Source: Lineus longissimus
Taxonomy: Eukaryota; Nemertea; Pilidiophora; Heteronemertea; Lineidae
Reading direction: 5' to 3'
Length of the DNA stretch: 64,000 bases
Assembly: GCF_910592395.1 (NCBI RefSeq)
Contig: NC_088318.1
Location: 682,001 to 746,000, forward strand
Shown here: in pieces, positions 14,909 to 24,900 of the stretch
Layout: every line of letters begins with the position of its first letter
Position numbering within the stretch: position 1 is the first letter of the stretch
The notes under the pieces: generated by a model
Database searches by the model: none
Seen by the model: only the letters and a program-made list of their open reading frames with translations
What the model was told of the DNA's origin: nothing
Program-made: the position numbers and the translations under genes

Positions 14909-16208
14909 ACCCCCACCCAGTTACTTCTGTATTCCATTCCATGGAGGCATTCAGGTCGAATCCCTCAGAGACCATCTCTTGATCCGATTACCAGCAATCA
15001 AATAGCCCCCATGGTGATTAGATTCATGTTGAATAGAGTTTTATTGGCATTGTTTAGCCTTTTTGTCGACGTGTATTATGATATGTGCATCATCTTTTAT
15101 TGCTGGGCGTGACGGAACATATTAATTGGCAAACAATAATATTACATGTAGGAAGGGAATAATATATATAGGTATCAAAGTTAAAAAGCCATTTAATATA
15201 GTATTCCGAGCACATTTGTATACTGATCCTTGTGTTTCATATTTATATATTTTTTGCCTGTCATTTCCATTTTGTGGCCAGGAATAAAGATAAATGTGAG
15301 TACTAGTATGTGGATGACCCTTCCTGATATGCAAGAACCAATTGTGACCGATCCGAAGGAAAAAGTTGTTGTTCTTGTTTTGTCCTCACTAAAATCTCGT
15401 ATTCTTATTTCGATATCGTCTCATCGTCTCCCTCTTCCCTGTCAGTGCTTCATAAGTGAAGAGAACGACGTAACTGCTGTCTGCAATACGTACTGACATA
15501 CTATCATTGGGATGCATGCGCAGCATGGTCTCTTACGAGAGTAGAAGTCCCGTTGTGGCATATTGATAATGGCTTCCTGACCTTATTGATCTACCTCGCT
15601 ATTCATAGGTGGCGATTATTGTAACTTCACTGCTCATTATGAGCGAAGGGATACGCCCATGGTGGAGATTCCAAAAAGCTTTCCATCGTCAATAATACTG
15701 CCGAAGGTGGTGTGGGTATCTATATACATTGGCCAAATTATAATGGGGATCCTATGAGTTGCTGAATACTGAGGATAGTGGTTTGGTATGTCGCACACAG
15801 TCTTGGGGAACATCCTTCGTACTTATGCTATTTGTGTATTTTGATGTCCATATTCCGCCCTGTTAGTATGCCAGGTCTGGTAAAAAACAATCTCACAGAA
15901 TATGTCCTTACGGGCCGTATTCACTGTGGCCAATGATGTATGTATTACAGGGAAGAAGAGTCCATATGCCATCGTCTTTGTTATAAGGGGTGGTCAATTC
16001 CACTTGACCGGAAAACTTCCGAACTCATTAATAATTATCTCTCGGACGCAATTGCTCCTCTCAAACAACTAGCAACTAAGTCAATGAGCTGTTCCTTCCA
16101 GTACAGATCATCTGTACTATCGGACACAGTGTTTAGGGGGCGAATTCACTCGACTCGGAAAATGTCCATCCTCAGTAAGGCGATACCTCGGCCACAATAG
16201 TATAGTGC

Positions 16209-16211
16209 ATG
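16209..16211. repeat. Left target-site duplication (ATG)
   Basis: ATG lies immediately outside the first base of the left inverted repeat; the same triplet lies at 19636-19638 just outside the right repeat. A 3-bp duplication has a 1 in 64 chance of arising by accident, so it is supportive rather than decisive. Confidence 0.6.
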
Positions 16212-16566
16212 TAGTAGGATCAAAATATGAAATAAACAGGCCAACCCCAAAAAAATTGCAAGAAAACGTTTTATGGTGTTATTCTGTAGATATTAGTCCA
16301 GAGAACAACATATCAAAAGTTGGCAGAAATTGAGCCTCCGCAAAGGGTCTAAATATGACGTCAAAAAAAGATGGCTGCCATCGCTAAAAAGTCCCATAAA
16401 TCTTGCTCATATCCTATTAATATTGCTATTTTAACCAGTTAATGTGTGAAACATTACTCTTATAACCATTATCTTAGTCAATTCATTATTCTGTAATGTT
16501 CCATATAGCGCAATGACGTCATAACATGACGTCCTGACGTCACCAATGACGTCATGTTGGAAACTC
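16212..16566 (+). repeat. Left terminal inverted repeat
   Basis: About 355 bp that can be aligned with the inverse of 19300-19635. The block 16246-16380 is about 95% identical to its partner by eye. The outermost 35 bp differ by a small insertion or deletion, and the inner part (16382-16513) is much more diverged. The inner edge is set where similarity fades just past the TGACGTCA cluster. Confidence 0.8.
16514..16554. promoter_or_regulatory. Cluster of four TGACGTCA-type sites, left end
   Basis: TGACGTCA at 16514, 16535 and 16547, and a one-base variant (TGACGTCC) at 16527. This palindrome is the canonical CRE bound by CREB/ATF bZIP proteins. Three of the four (16527, 16535, 16547) are mirrored with the same 8- and 12-bp spacing at the right end. 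They could be transposase-binding sites, a promoter for the element's gene, or both. The first recognisable coding sequence starts about 80 bp further in. Confidence 0.55.
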
Positions 16567-17109
16567 ATATTTATCATTTTATCATGTTTTTGTGGCAGTT
16601 CAAGATATGTACTATACTAGAATTCAATTTTGTAGACAACCCCAGTCAAACCCCCAGTAAAACAGAGGGTACTTGAAAAACTGATTGCCCTTGGTGCGAC
16701 AGCCCATAGTGCTGCCATTTACAACAAACATTCTCTTCTCCAGATTAGACAGAATAAGACAACAGCTTTCAATGTGATTCAGAGTTTTCAAAATTTTACC
16801 TAATCACAGTGTGTCATTGTGATTCAGAAAAGAACAAAATGTTTATAGACTAAGATACACCTTACAGGTAAGATAAAACAATTTTTGGTTACTGGGAAGG
16901 CGGTACAGCGCGCACTCCGTGGACATCTGCTTATTGACCAGTGTCTAACAAACCAGATCATCTCGAAGATCATCGAACGTGAACAACGATTTGAAGGCAT
17001 CATAGAGGAACTTGAGCAGTTGTACTGTCAAGCAGAGAGAGGAGTTATAGATGTCGCCAGAGTGATTGCATCTGATGGCATGGATGAGTTTGTTAGTTCA
17101 ATGACATCA

Positions 17110-17608
17110 ATAAAAGCTGAATTGTCGGACAATTCCAAAACGAGCAAACTTTGGTTGAGCTATATGCAAATGTTGGGAATTGCGCGGGAGCTGATTGAGG
17201 CTGATCGCACAGGATCACCTTCATGCCGTATCAGATTGTCTGCCAATATTTGCTGCCGCGAGTCATCCAAATTACCTGAAGTCTGCCTATATGTATCTCC
17301 AAAAGATGACAGCTTTAGAGGTCGAAAACCCTGAAGTGTTTCAGAAATTCATGCGTGGATACCATGTCATCCGGCGAAGCAACAACTTCTGGGCTGGACT
17401 TGGATGTGACTTAGTCGTTGAACAAACTCTTATGAGATCACTCAAAAGTACAGGGGGTTTAACAAGAGGTAGTGGAATGTCAGAACACCAAAGGGCTATC
17501 TGGACAATGTCTTCTCCCGTATCATCTACCTATAACTACGCCATGCAAGAATTTTGTGAAATGCGATATACAACTAGCGAACAGCACAGAGAAGCCACTG
17601 CCGCATGA
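17110..17608 (+). other. Putative RNase H-like/DDE-like region of the element
   Basis: Encodes the segments KLWLSYMQML, ADRTGS, KSAYMYLQKM, GYHVIRRSNNFWAGLGCDLV, VEQTLMRSLKSTGGLTRG and, near the end, TSEQHREATAA. The pattern of D followed by VEQ, then a basic residue and GG-x-x-G recalls the last part of transposase catalytic cores in several eukaryotic superfamilies. Which acidic residues would be catalytic cannot be told from one damaged copy. It carries one frame break near 17210 and ends at the TGA at 17606. Assignment as a DDE core is inference. Confidence 0.4.
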
Positions 17609-18084
17609 ATAGTCCGGGATAAAGAGGATCTGACCAAGCTTGACCCAATGCTTGGCCTCTATACTCCGTTCTCAGGTGAAACGACATTGCGCAACATTGT
17701 TACAGGGGTAAATACCGATGATGACGTGAATGTAGATGACAGTTTCACTGTTGGCAGGGACACGGTTACCAAAATGGAAAGTCAGTTGATTTTTTCTTAT
17801 TCCCACAAACGCAACACTAAGGTGAAGACCATGGCGTCAGCAAGGGCTGTCAAAGTTGCTGAAGACAGAACAATGATCCTGCTATGTTATTTCAGAGGTT
17901 CCTGGTAGTGTCGCAATCTGGAGGACTTAGCTTAGATGAAGTGATGAAGCACGAACTTTCCCCATATCCACCCTCTTTGTTTGAAGGCAAACATCGACTA
18001 CGAAAGCCGGACAAACCTGCCCTTCTTGAGGCTATACGGAACCATGCTACTTCTGTTGATGATGTTGTCGTTCAGCCTATTCCC

Positions 18085-18800
18085 AAGACTGAGTACTACG
18101 TGTTGGACGGAGGTTCTCTCTTACATCGGCTGAAATGGACTGAAGGGAACACCTACAGCTCAATTGCTGCTAATTATGCATCTTTTACGACAGATCTGTA
18201 TGGAAAAGCAACCGTAGACGGATATGGAGGACCCAGCACAACACCCACCAGCGACGGAAGACCACAAATGTGAAAAATACAGTCAATATCACGGAGACAA
18301 CTAAGTTTGTGGGGAAGAAAGACGATTTCCTTTCAAATGAAAAAAATAAGAAGTCACTAATTGACATGGTCACGGTGCGCTTGAGGCAAAAGGACTGTCA
18401 CGTGGTGCAGGCAGAGGGGGATGCAGATTTGGAAATAGTGAAAGCAGCTGTCACTATGTCGACCACAACATCAACCACCCTGATCGGAGAAGACACAGAT
18501 CTTCTCATATTACTTCTGTATCATGGTAGAATGGACAGTAAGGAACTCTACTTTCGTTCAGACAAAGGGAAGCCCAATGTATACAATATCAAAGTTTTGA
18601 AGAAGCTACTCGGGGATGATGTTTGTACTGATTTGTTGTTTGCCCATGCATTCACCGGATGTGATACTACCTCTAGAATCGTTGGTGTTGGCAAGAAATC
18701 AGTGTTTCAAAAGGTCGTCAAGGGCGATTCTGTCTTGCGCATCGTTCAAGGTTTTTTTTGTGCTCACAACTCAGATAAGGTTGCTGTGGCAAGTGCTGGG
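18085..18800 (+). other. FEN1/XPG-like (PIN-fold) nuclease region of the element
   Basis: In order: YYVLDGGSLLHRL (about 18091), DGYGGPST (about 18217) followed in another frame by THQRR, GDADLEIVKAA (Asp codon at 18420), GEDTDLLILLL (acidic cluster from 18489) and FTGCDTTSRIVGVGKKSVFQ (GCD at about 18660). This matches the FEN1 family plan: a VFDG-type Asp with a downstream basic patch, an acidic EAEA-like helix, an E/D-D-x-D strand, and GCD followed by a G-x-G helix-two-turn-helix. Such enzymes cut branched or flapped DNA using two metal ions. The acidic positions are preserved here despite frame breaks around them. Role in the transposon, perhaps processing of ends or flaps, is inferred. 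Confidence 0.6.
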
Positions 18801-19099
18801 TGTAAAGCAATGGTGGCTCTGTTTAACGGAACAAGTGAATCGTTGGCATCATTGCGGTACAGCTATCTTTGCAAAAAAGTGGCGACCGCAAAGACATTCG
18901 TAACACCTTAGCGATTGCCCCCTACAACCTCGGCGACAAAGTACCACGCACGACGGAGCTACCTTCAAGTCATGCAATGGATGGGTCATAATGACAACAT
19001 GGACCTTGCAAATTGGGGTTGGAATGTTGAAGGAGACAAAGTCACACCATAATGATGGACAATAACCCAGCTCCTGACATTCTGCTAAAAATGATTCAC

Positions 19100-19198
19100 T
19101 GTAACTGTTCGGCTGGATGCAACACACTTAGATGTAGCTGCAAGAAGTATGGACTTGACTGCACAGGGGCTTGTGGGCCTTGTCAGGATGGGAACTGT
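19100..19198 (+). other. C-terminal CXC (Cys-rich, zinc-binding) motif of the element
   Basis: Nine cysteines spaced C-x-C-x3-C-x4-C-x-C-x6-C-x3-C-x2-C-x4-C, close to the tesmin/TSO1 CXC pattern and to CXC motifs of some transposases. It lies in the last open segment, which starts after a frame break near 19048 and stops at TGA 19241. Expected role: zinc-dependent DNA binding, possibly to the element's ends. Confidence 0.65.
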
Positions 19199-19299
19199 GA
19201 AAATATGAACCATGCACCTTTTTTAGATGAAAATGAGGACTGATTATTGACTGTTTCATGCGAATTGAAGTTTAACAAATTTGAATTTACCATCAGATT

Positions 19300-19635
19300 G
19301 CAAATTTCCAATCATGACGTCATTGATGACGTCGTGACGTCATCACATAACTCCAGGATCCACATATCAATTTCATGACTTCTAAGACAATATTTTCTAC
19401 GGTATGTTGCACGTTTGAAGTGGTTCACTACTGTTTATGTCAAACGATATATGAAATATAGGGAATTTTGGTCAAATGGCGGCCATTTTGTTTGACGTCA
19501 TATTTAGACCCTTTGCGGAGGCCCAATTGCTGCCAACTTTTGATATGTTGTTCTCTGGACCAATATCTAGAGAATAACACCATAAAACGTTTTCTTGCAA
19601 TTTTTTTGGGGTTATTCTGTGATATGATCCTACTA
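19300..19635 (-). repeat. Right terminal inverted repeat
   Basis: Inverse partner of 16212-16566. The outer block, about 19481-19620, is nearly identical to the left copy. The terminal TGATCCTACTA at 19625-19635 mirrors the left start. Similarity to the left copy continues more weakly inward through the TGACGTCA cluster. Confidence 0.8.
19315..19342. promoter_or_regulatory. Cluster of three TGACGTCA-type sites, right end
   Basis: TGACGTCA at 19315 and 19335 and the variant TGACGTCG at 19327. Read on the minus strand the spacing is 8 then 12 bp, exactly that of 16527/16535/16547 at the left end. Conserved mirror arrangement suggests protein binding at both ends. Confidence 0.55.
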
Positions 19636-19638
19636 ATG
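19636..19638. repeat. Right target-site duplication (ATG)
   Basis: ATG immediately outside the right inverted repeat, matching 16209-16211. Confidence 0.6.
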
Positions 19639-21448
19639 AGCTATGCTTACGTAGCAAAATGCTCAGTCAATAGATTCATCCTTCCTGTGATACAGCACAT
19701 TTACCATTTGTTACAGTGGGACTGGAGTAGTAGTACGAGACATTGGCGTAACATGATTGGTTGGAAACCTTGGTGATATTGACAGTGATCAAGAGAACAC
19801 TGTGCTACTGAAATAATAGCATAATGACTAACATAACGCAGTAATTCATCTTTAAAGATTTCAAATATCTTTTATTTTCAATATCAACAGTCGTTCATAC
19901 TACTGTTAGTTCGAAGCACCGCTTTTGTGAAAAATATACTCATTTGAATACAATATACGTGGCCAGAAACTTCCAGAACATAAACAATGTTATCATAGTC
20001 TTCCTCAATAAGTTGCAATCTTAATTCTATACAGAAATGTACAAGGTGAGAGAACGTGTAACGTAAAATGACAAACACTAATTTGTAAGTAATCTCTTTG
20101 CTATTTGAAAGTTTAAATTCGTACATATTGTCCCCAAAAAATTCATCATCAAAATTAGCATAATCAGACCCCGGAAAACCATGTGACCTCAAAAAAATTG
20201 AATTTCCACGATAATGCACATGCTCAGAATTATCCAACGTACACGTGTACATGAATATGGACTTTCCCTTTCAAAGAGCCCTTGGAACCATGGCCACTAT
20301 CCGTATTTTCTATACAACACACTGTGTCATCAATTAAGTACATTTCACAGGAGTGAGAAAACTGAATCGTTTTTACACCTAAGTATTCGGCACACTACAA
20401 GACGATCCATTTACAATTAGCCCCAACTGCAGTGAACTCCATCTCGGTAAGCAGGCAGGAGCTGAGCGTGGAATATTCAAAACAACTATTTGTCTTTAAA
20501 AACGGGCCGAATTCAAATCTTTGCACTTTTAACAAATTCCTTGATTCATTACAAGAAGAATCGCCCCCTTTCCGTTCTTTCTGAATTTGTAAACGTATCA
20601 TTTTGGTTGTTAAAAGCAGAACACGGTAGACAAAGGTATCGATTTATCTAATTCATCTCCTTTCAAATGTGTGTGGGTCACAATAAAAAACATAAACAGA
20701 TACCACTTTCTACCGGGAGCTAGACTAGTTCAAGAAGCAAAAATGCTATGTGAAATGAAATTAAATGCATTTAAGGCTTAAGACGGTCGAAAAGCATTCG
20801 ACAGCCTCGAAATAAAACGAAATAAATATAAAAGATAGCTATCCTGGTAAAATTATAAAATCTATGCGATAAATAATAAATTCTATTGCACAATATTTGA
20901 CTAGATTCACTCATCAAGACAGTCCAAGACACACAAGGTGGCCCCAGTCATAGTTTTGTAAACAGTTTTTTATACACATCATGACACGATTCGACGACGT
21001 TACCACATGCACGACATGTGATTGGTCAGTACATAACGAGATTGAAACACGTGAACAGTGACCAATAAGAAATTAACGCAGCAACATCTATCAGGTTTGC
21101 TTTCTACTCGACAGATATCAAGACGAAATAAGCTGATCGTTTCTGCTAAGCATTTTGAGAAAGCGGTCACAAGTGATGTTCTCATTTCAAATCTAACAAA
21201 TTTGTGGAAACTTTTTACCCCAAATTTGATTTCCCCATATATTTTTTTCCAGATTTCTGAAGTTAGTTGTCTACTGCTTAATCAGATCAAATTCGTATTG
21301 GTCAGCCATTTCATGTGAACTTCTCCGCCGTAAATCTCCAAAGATGAAATATTTGAATCCACAATAAGTTATATCCTTTTTACACGTATGTACAACTTAA
21401 ATACAAAAGACGGCTTTGAAAAGTCCTGAATATAGTTCATGGTAAAGT
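19639..21448 (-). other. Downstream region of the ETS gene, probable 3' UTR
   Basis: AT-rich sequence between the ETS stop codon and the transposon. It holds a 122-codon minus-strand open frame (19884-20252) that matches nothing I know and that chance could give. The first AATAAA-type signal I find on the minus strand downstream of the stop is at 19871-19876, which would imply a 3' UTR of about 1.6 kb. No other gene is visible. Confidence 0.45.
19871..19876 (-). terminator. Candidate polyadenylation signal
   Basis: TTTATT on the plus strand, reading AATAAA on the minus strand, about 1.57 kb past the ETS stop codon. It is the first such hexamer seen in that direction; transcript ends cannot be confirmed from sequence. 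Confidence 0.3.
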
Positions 21449-21978
21449 CTATGCGTAGTAGGATCCAATATGTGACGCCATATGTCCCGAATGATGCGTC
21501 ATTGCGTGATTAGCTAAACTCGGATACATATTCGCACTAGCGGAGGACCAATAGCTAGACGGAGAGGCAAAGAACCCGGATGTTGTTGACGGAATTGGCG
21601 CATGCGCGTTCATGAAATTTAATTTGGAATTGTGATGATAGCTGGACATGAATAAGTCCTGTTGGTATTTGTAGGCAGTTGGATCTGTAGTCGTTGGCTG
21701 CATCGCCTGTGCTAGTCCAGCAAAGTCAAATTTATAGGCGTATCTTTTTCCATGGACTTTAGTCATAATGTTCTTATCGTAATAATAACGTAATGCACGG
21801 CTTAGTTTGTCGTAGTTCATGTTTGGTTTCGATTTCCTTTCGCCCCACCTCCGCGCCACCTCATCCGGATCTGAAAGCTTGAATTCCCCGTTTGTCCCCT
21901 CCCACGTGATGTAGGCCGAGTTTGAACTGTCGCTGAGTAACTCGAGGAGGAACTGCCATAGCTGGATTTGACCACTGC
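21449..21978 (-). CDS. ERG/FLI1: ERG/FLI1-family ETS factor, terminal exon (ETS domain and C-terminus)
   Basis: Sequence-specific nuclear transcription factor binding GGAA/T cores. In deuterostomes ERG/FLI1 proteins act in endothelial, haematopoietic and mesodermal programmes. The exon starts after an acceptor (TTTCAG) in phase 1 and encodes 176 residues up to TAG (21449-21451). The complete ETS domain is at about residues 5-86 of the exon: [50 protein letters not shown] and [10 protein letters not shown]. The three conserved tryptophans are residues 8, 26 and 45, and the two GGA-contacting arginines of the recognition helix are residues 61 and 64. After it come YKYQQDLF, a Ser/His/Met-rich tail with [11 protein letters not shown], and the end [14 protein letters not shown]1 ends SHLGSYY and ERG SHLGTYY, so the tail puts this in the ERG/FLI1 subfamily. 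Having the whole ETS domain and tail in one final exon after the phase-1 GSGQ junction also matches vertebrate ERG/FLI1. Nothing is broken. Whether it is the single pre-duplication orthologue cannot be judged here. Confidence 0.97.
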
Positions 21979-24900
21979 CTGAAACGATAAAGCAGAGAAA
22001 CTATGAAAAAATGATGCACATGTCACTAATTGATCAAGACACAACTTGGGTCGTTGTTCAGCTGCGGCTGCAACGCATACTATCTCTACGAGCAAACTCT
22101 GCAAACAAGAACAGCAATGAAAAAGCATTCCCGCGATTGACTCGAGTTTTGGTCCGAAAGCAGACTGTCAAATTCTACGGATAGTAGCCCAAAATGATTC
22201 CAAACTCCTTGCTTTGATCCACCAGCGTTTTATCTACCCTCCTAGTCAATTGAGTTGTAAAATATGCCAGGAAATAAAACTTATCAATGATATGTAATGT
22301 CCTTGGTGAGATTGATTGCAACCATAATCTCAAGCCTTGCTGTGTTTTTTAATATCATTTAAGTGTTTCACAATGCCACATATCGCATCAAAGTAGATCG
22401 ATCAGTGACGTTGCATCCCTGCAATATTGCTAATTAGATAAATACAGAACACCCGTTGTTGACAAGAGAAATCGAAAGTGACAAGTGAAATCGCTAATTA
22501 ATCCCACACTGTACTGTATCCATCGCAGGGCGCCATTGCTCCAGCAACGTGAGATTCAATTACCACGAGAACAATGAACATTGGCCAATGAGCACAGCGG
22601 GAGGCGGAAGTAATAGGGAAAATCTCAAGATACAGAGATTGATGCTCCACCCTTGATTATTGATGTTGATGGTATGCACATGTAATTTGAATCCACAGGA
22701 CGAGAGACCAAGCGATCATAGACTGATGGAGGTCTCTTCTCAAGCTATATTTCTGTTGTCAAGAAAAGTACTCGTTATCTTCATTAATACAACCTGTCTT
22801 CGTAACTGATCAAATTGTTAATCACTGCTCTACCCTCCAATACCAAGCGCTGGTAAAATGTAGCCAACATCTCATCTGTAATAAATTAAAACCCAAGTTT
22901 GCTAATATCTCCTTAGCTGATTCTCCCCGATGGCTGCTCTGAGTGTTATCCATTGGGAATCCAGTGGAGTCAGTAAGCAATGAGACGAATGCAAAATAAG
23001 GTTTAGCCTAAGCAGACTAGAGGAGGAAATACATTAATTACACGTGCCTTGTCGTGCATTATTTGAATGTGATGGCGCTGAGTGAGTTGCAAGCTGGCCA
23101 TGTAAGGATAACAATCAAGTAAGCTTGAGAATATGGATTGGTAATTATGTTGAATCTAAGCTGTTCCCAACATCTTCAAACATTCTTAGGCAAGAAAAAT
23201 GCAGTGTAGCACAGCCTCCTGGACCTGGTAACCTGCAGATGCTTCTGTAATGCAATTCGTTATACATTTATATGGCATTGCTACAATATGGTAGTGTCTC
23301 GGGCTTGTTTGTGAAATATCACGACAATATCAACCACCGCTACAGTGCAGAGTATAAAATGTCCCTGTGTTGTTTTTGAGAGGAAATATCATAATCCCAA
23401 CTACCGCCCTGGCCCTTCGCCGTGTCAAACACTTCAAAATGCTGCCTCTTCCTTTGTCGCAGCAGTTATAGGGCATCACATCCAGAACAGCTTTCTCTAA
23501 GGCATCATCAGATGTAAAATTGAATCTACGGTATCATGTCTGCGCTAATTGTTTGTGATGGACATCATAACGTATGGTTTCCGTCAGGTAGTTGAATTAG
23601 CACTGTGGAACTGGCTAATGCACCGCTTTAGATGAAATGAAATGAGCAGTGAGCAGCGGCGCAATGGAATCGTTCTGGTAGTACGAGGTGCAGCTATAGA
23701 TATCAATATTGTTGGTTCTGTGATTCTAAAAACCAGGTGCGTATTTAGCGGAGATACATGAGGGCTACTGCTCCCCACACGTCTCGGCTTTGCAGCCTTG
23801 TGACGAAATGTGGAGATCTACAGGAACTGAAGATGGCCACAGATCAGTGGTCGAATTTATTGTGCAAGGAAATCTCTATGATAAATACATTTTCCATGTA
23901 TGAAGTCATTTAAAGAGAAATCACGGTACGAACAAGAAGTAACAAGCAACAGCAACAGGCACCAATCACCGCTGAAGTGCTAACCGCCACAAGGATATCA
24001 GAAGGATATCGATGAAGTGATAAAACGAATCAAGAGTCGGCTTATAATCGTCATTGTCACAACTAAAAGGCGATTTAAGAAGTTAAAAGACTCTGTAATG
24101 CGGGGATTAAATTCAAACCGACCGTTTTAGAATTGTGGTATTTAAATTCGACTTGTAATATGATTTTTAATCTATGATTCTCATCTTCAGGGACATATTC
24201 CTTATAAGAAATAAACGTTTCGCCTTATGTGTTTAAAAAAAATGTGAATGCTATTTAATTCTCGAAATAACGAGATCACGAACGCAATTTCACGCGAGAG
24301 TGAGAATGGATGTGATTTTGCGACGTCTGTCAAAATGGCTGACACTGTTGACACAATCTATCGTCTGCTTCAATCAATCCGTGATCTCAGCCCTTCACAA
24401 CCGGTTAAGCTAATTTCATGACTAACATCCACATCAAATCACAGTCTGCGTAAATAAGAGTTGCCGGATCGAGGAATTGGTCCTACTCCGTGCTACTCGG
24501 CCGCAATGAGAGGAGGCGAGAGTGTGGAATTGAAATCCAAACGTCCTTGTGAGCAATAGCTTATTACCGCCCTTTGTTATCATGAGGAATGGCTAATTTA
24601 TTTCCTCATATTGCTGGGAGGTTGACCGTAAGGCAAACAAGTGCTGTTGCGAGCGTTTCTCTATGGGCCATTGTTTATGGCTGCCAAGTCGTTTGCATGA
24701 AGCATTCACGCCGCGTCATGGAGTAACAACGTATTTTTTGTAAATTCTTTTTTTGCATCCTCCTATAAACTTGTTACCTGTTGTTGTTTGTATTACCTGT
24801 AGCTTTGATTTGAGATTATATTGATCAAGACATGCGAATATACTTATGATTGAAGTTGTGGATAACAGCTTACGCTACTAACTACTGTACATGTAAATGA

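Larger units (their letters stand above)
1..16211. other. Gene-poor flank, no supported gene
   Basis: No open reading frame here resembles a protein I know, and none is joined to convincing splice sites in a way that gives a gene model. The longest open stretch (148 codons, minus strand, 12757-13203) is within chance expectation for DNA of this composition. Visible small structure is listed separately: a C-run at 9815, a C-run at 14892, a pair of E-boxes at 9565 and an exon-like minus-strand frame at 7442-7684. The stretch lies downstream of the ETS gene and left of the transposon, so it is most simply intergenic. Confidence 0.6.
16636..19243 (+). pseudogene. Broken transposase with FEN/XPG-like nuclease and CXC motif
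   Basis: The product belongs to a multicopy family of uncharacterised proteins of roughly 800-1000 residues that I recognise from invertebrate genomes. A possible exon starts after an acceptor-like TTTTGTAG (16628-16635) and is open to TAA at 16801, with a second stop at 16846; an intron there is possible. The main frame is recognisable from about 16870 (LVTGKAVQRALRGHLL). It shifts near 17210, hits TGA at 17606, shifts near 17882, shifts near 18240, hits TAG at 18909 and shifts near 19048 before ending at 19241-19243. The frame on each side of every break continues the same family. The TGA at 17606 would be CGA (Arg) after one C-to-T change, as expected of CpG decay. A Val-Phe pair usually preceding the nuclease's DGY motif is also missing (about 18214). 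No functional protein can come from this copy. Confidence 0.8.
16212..19635 (+). mobile_element. Academ-like DNA transposon, decayed
   Basis: A 3,424-bp element bounded by long imperfect terminal inverted repeats beginning TAGTAGGATCA and flanked by ATG on both sides. Inside is one plus-strand coding region, broken in this copy, running from about 16636 to 19243. Long inverted repeats, a 3-bp duplication and a transposase region coupled to a FEN1/XPG-like nuclease and a cysteine-rich domain are, from what is known of eukaryotic transposons, closest to the XPG-bearing lineage of Academ, whose members make 3-4 bp duplications. The superfamily name is an inference; no alignment was run. Alternatives are an unnamed superfamily or a KDZ-like element, which also use CXC motifs. 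It lies about 1.8 kb beyond the stop codon of the ETS gene, with its coding strand opposite. The element cannot make its own protein, but its ends look largely intact, so mobilisation in trans is conceivable. Confidence 0.75.

Noticed and set aside
19052-19243. The cysteine-rich frame as a stand-alone small gene (metallothionein-like)
   Set aside because: It continues the upstream transposase family sequence after a frame break and lies inside the element's inverted repeats.
19884-20252. 122-codon minus-strand open frame downstream of the ETS gene
   Set aside because: Matches no known family and most likely lies in the 3' UTR; length is compatible with chance.
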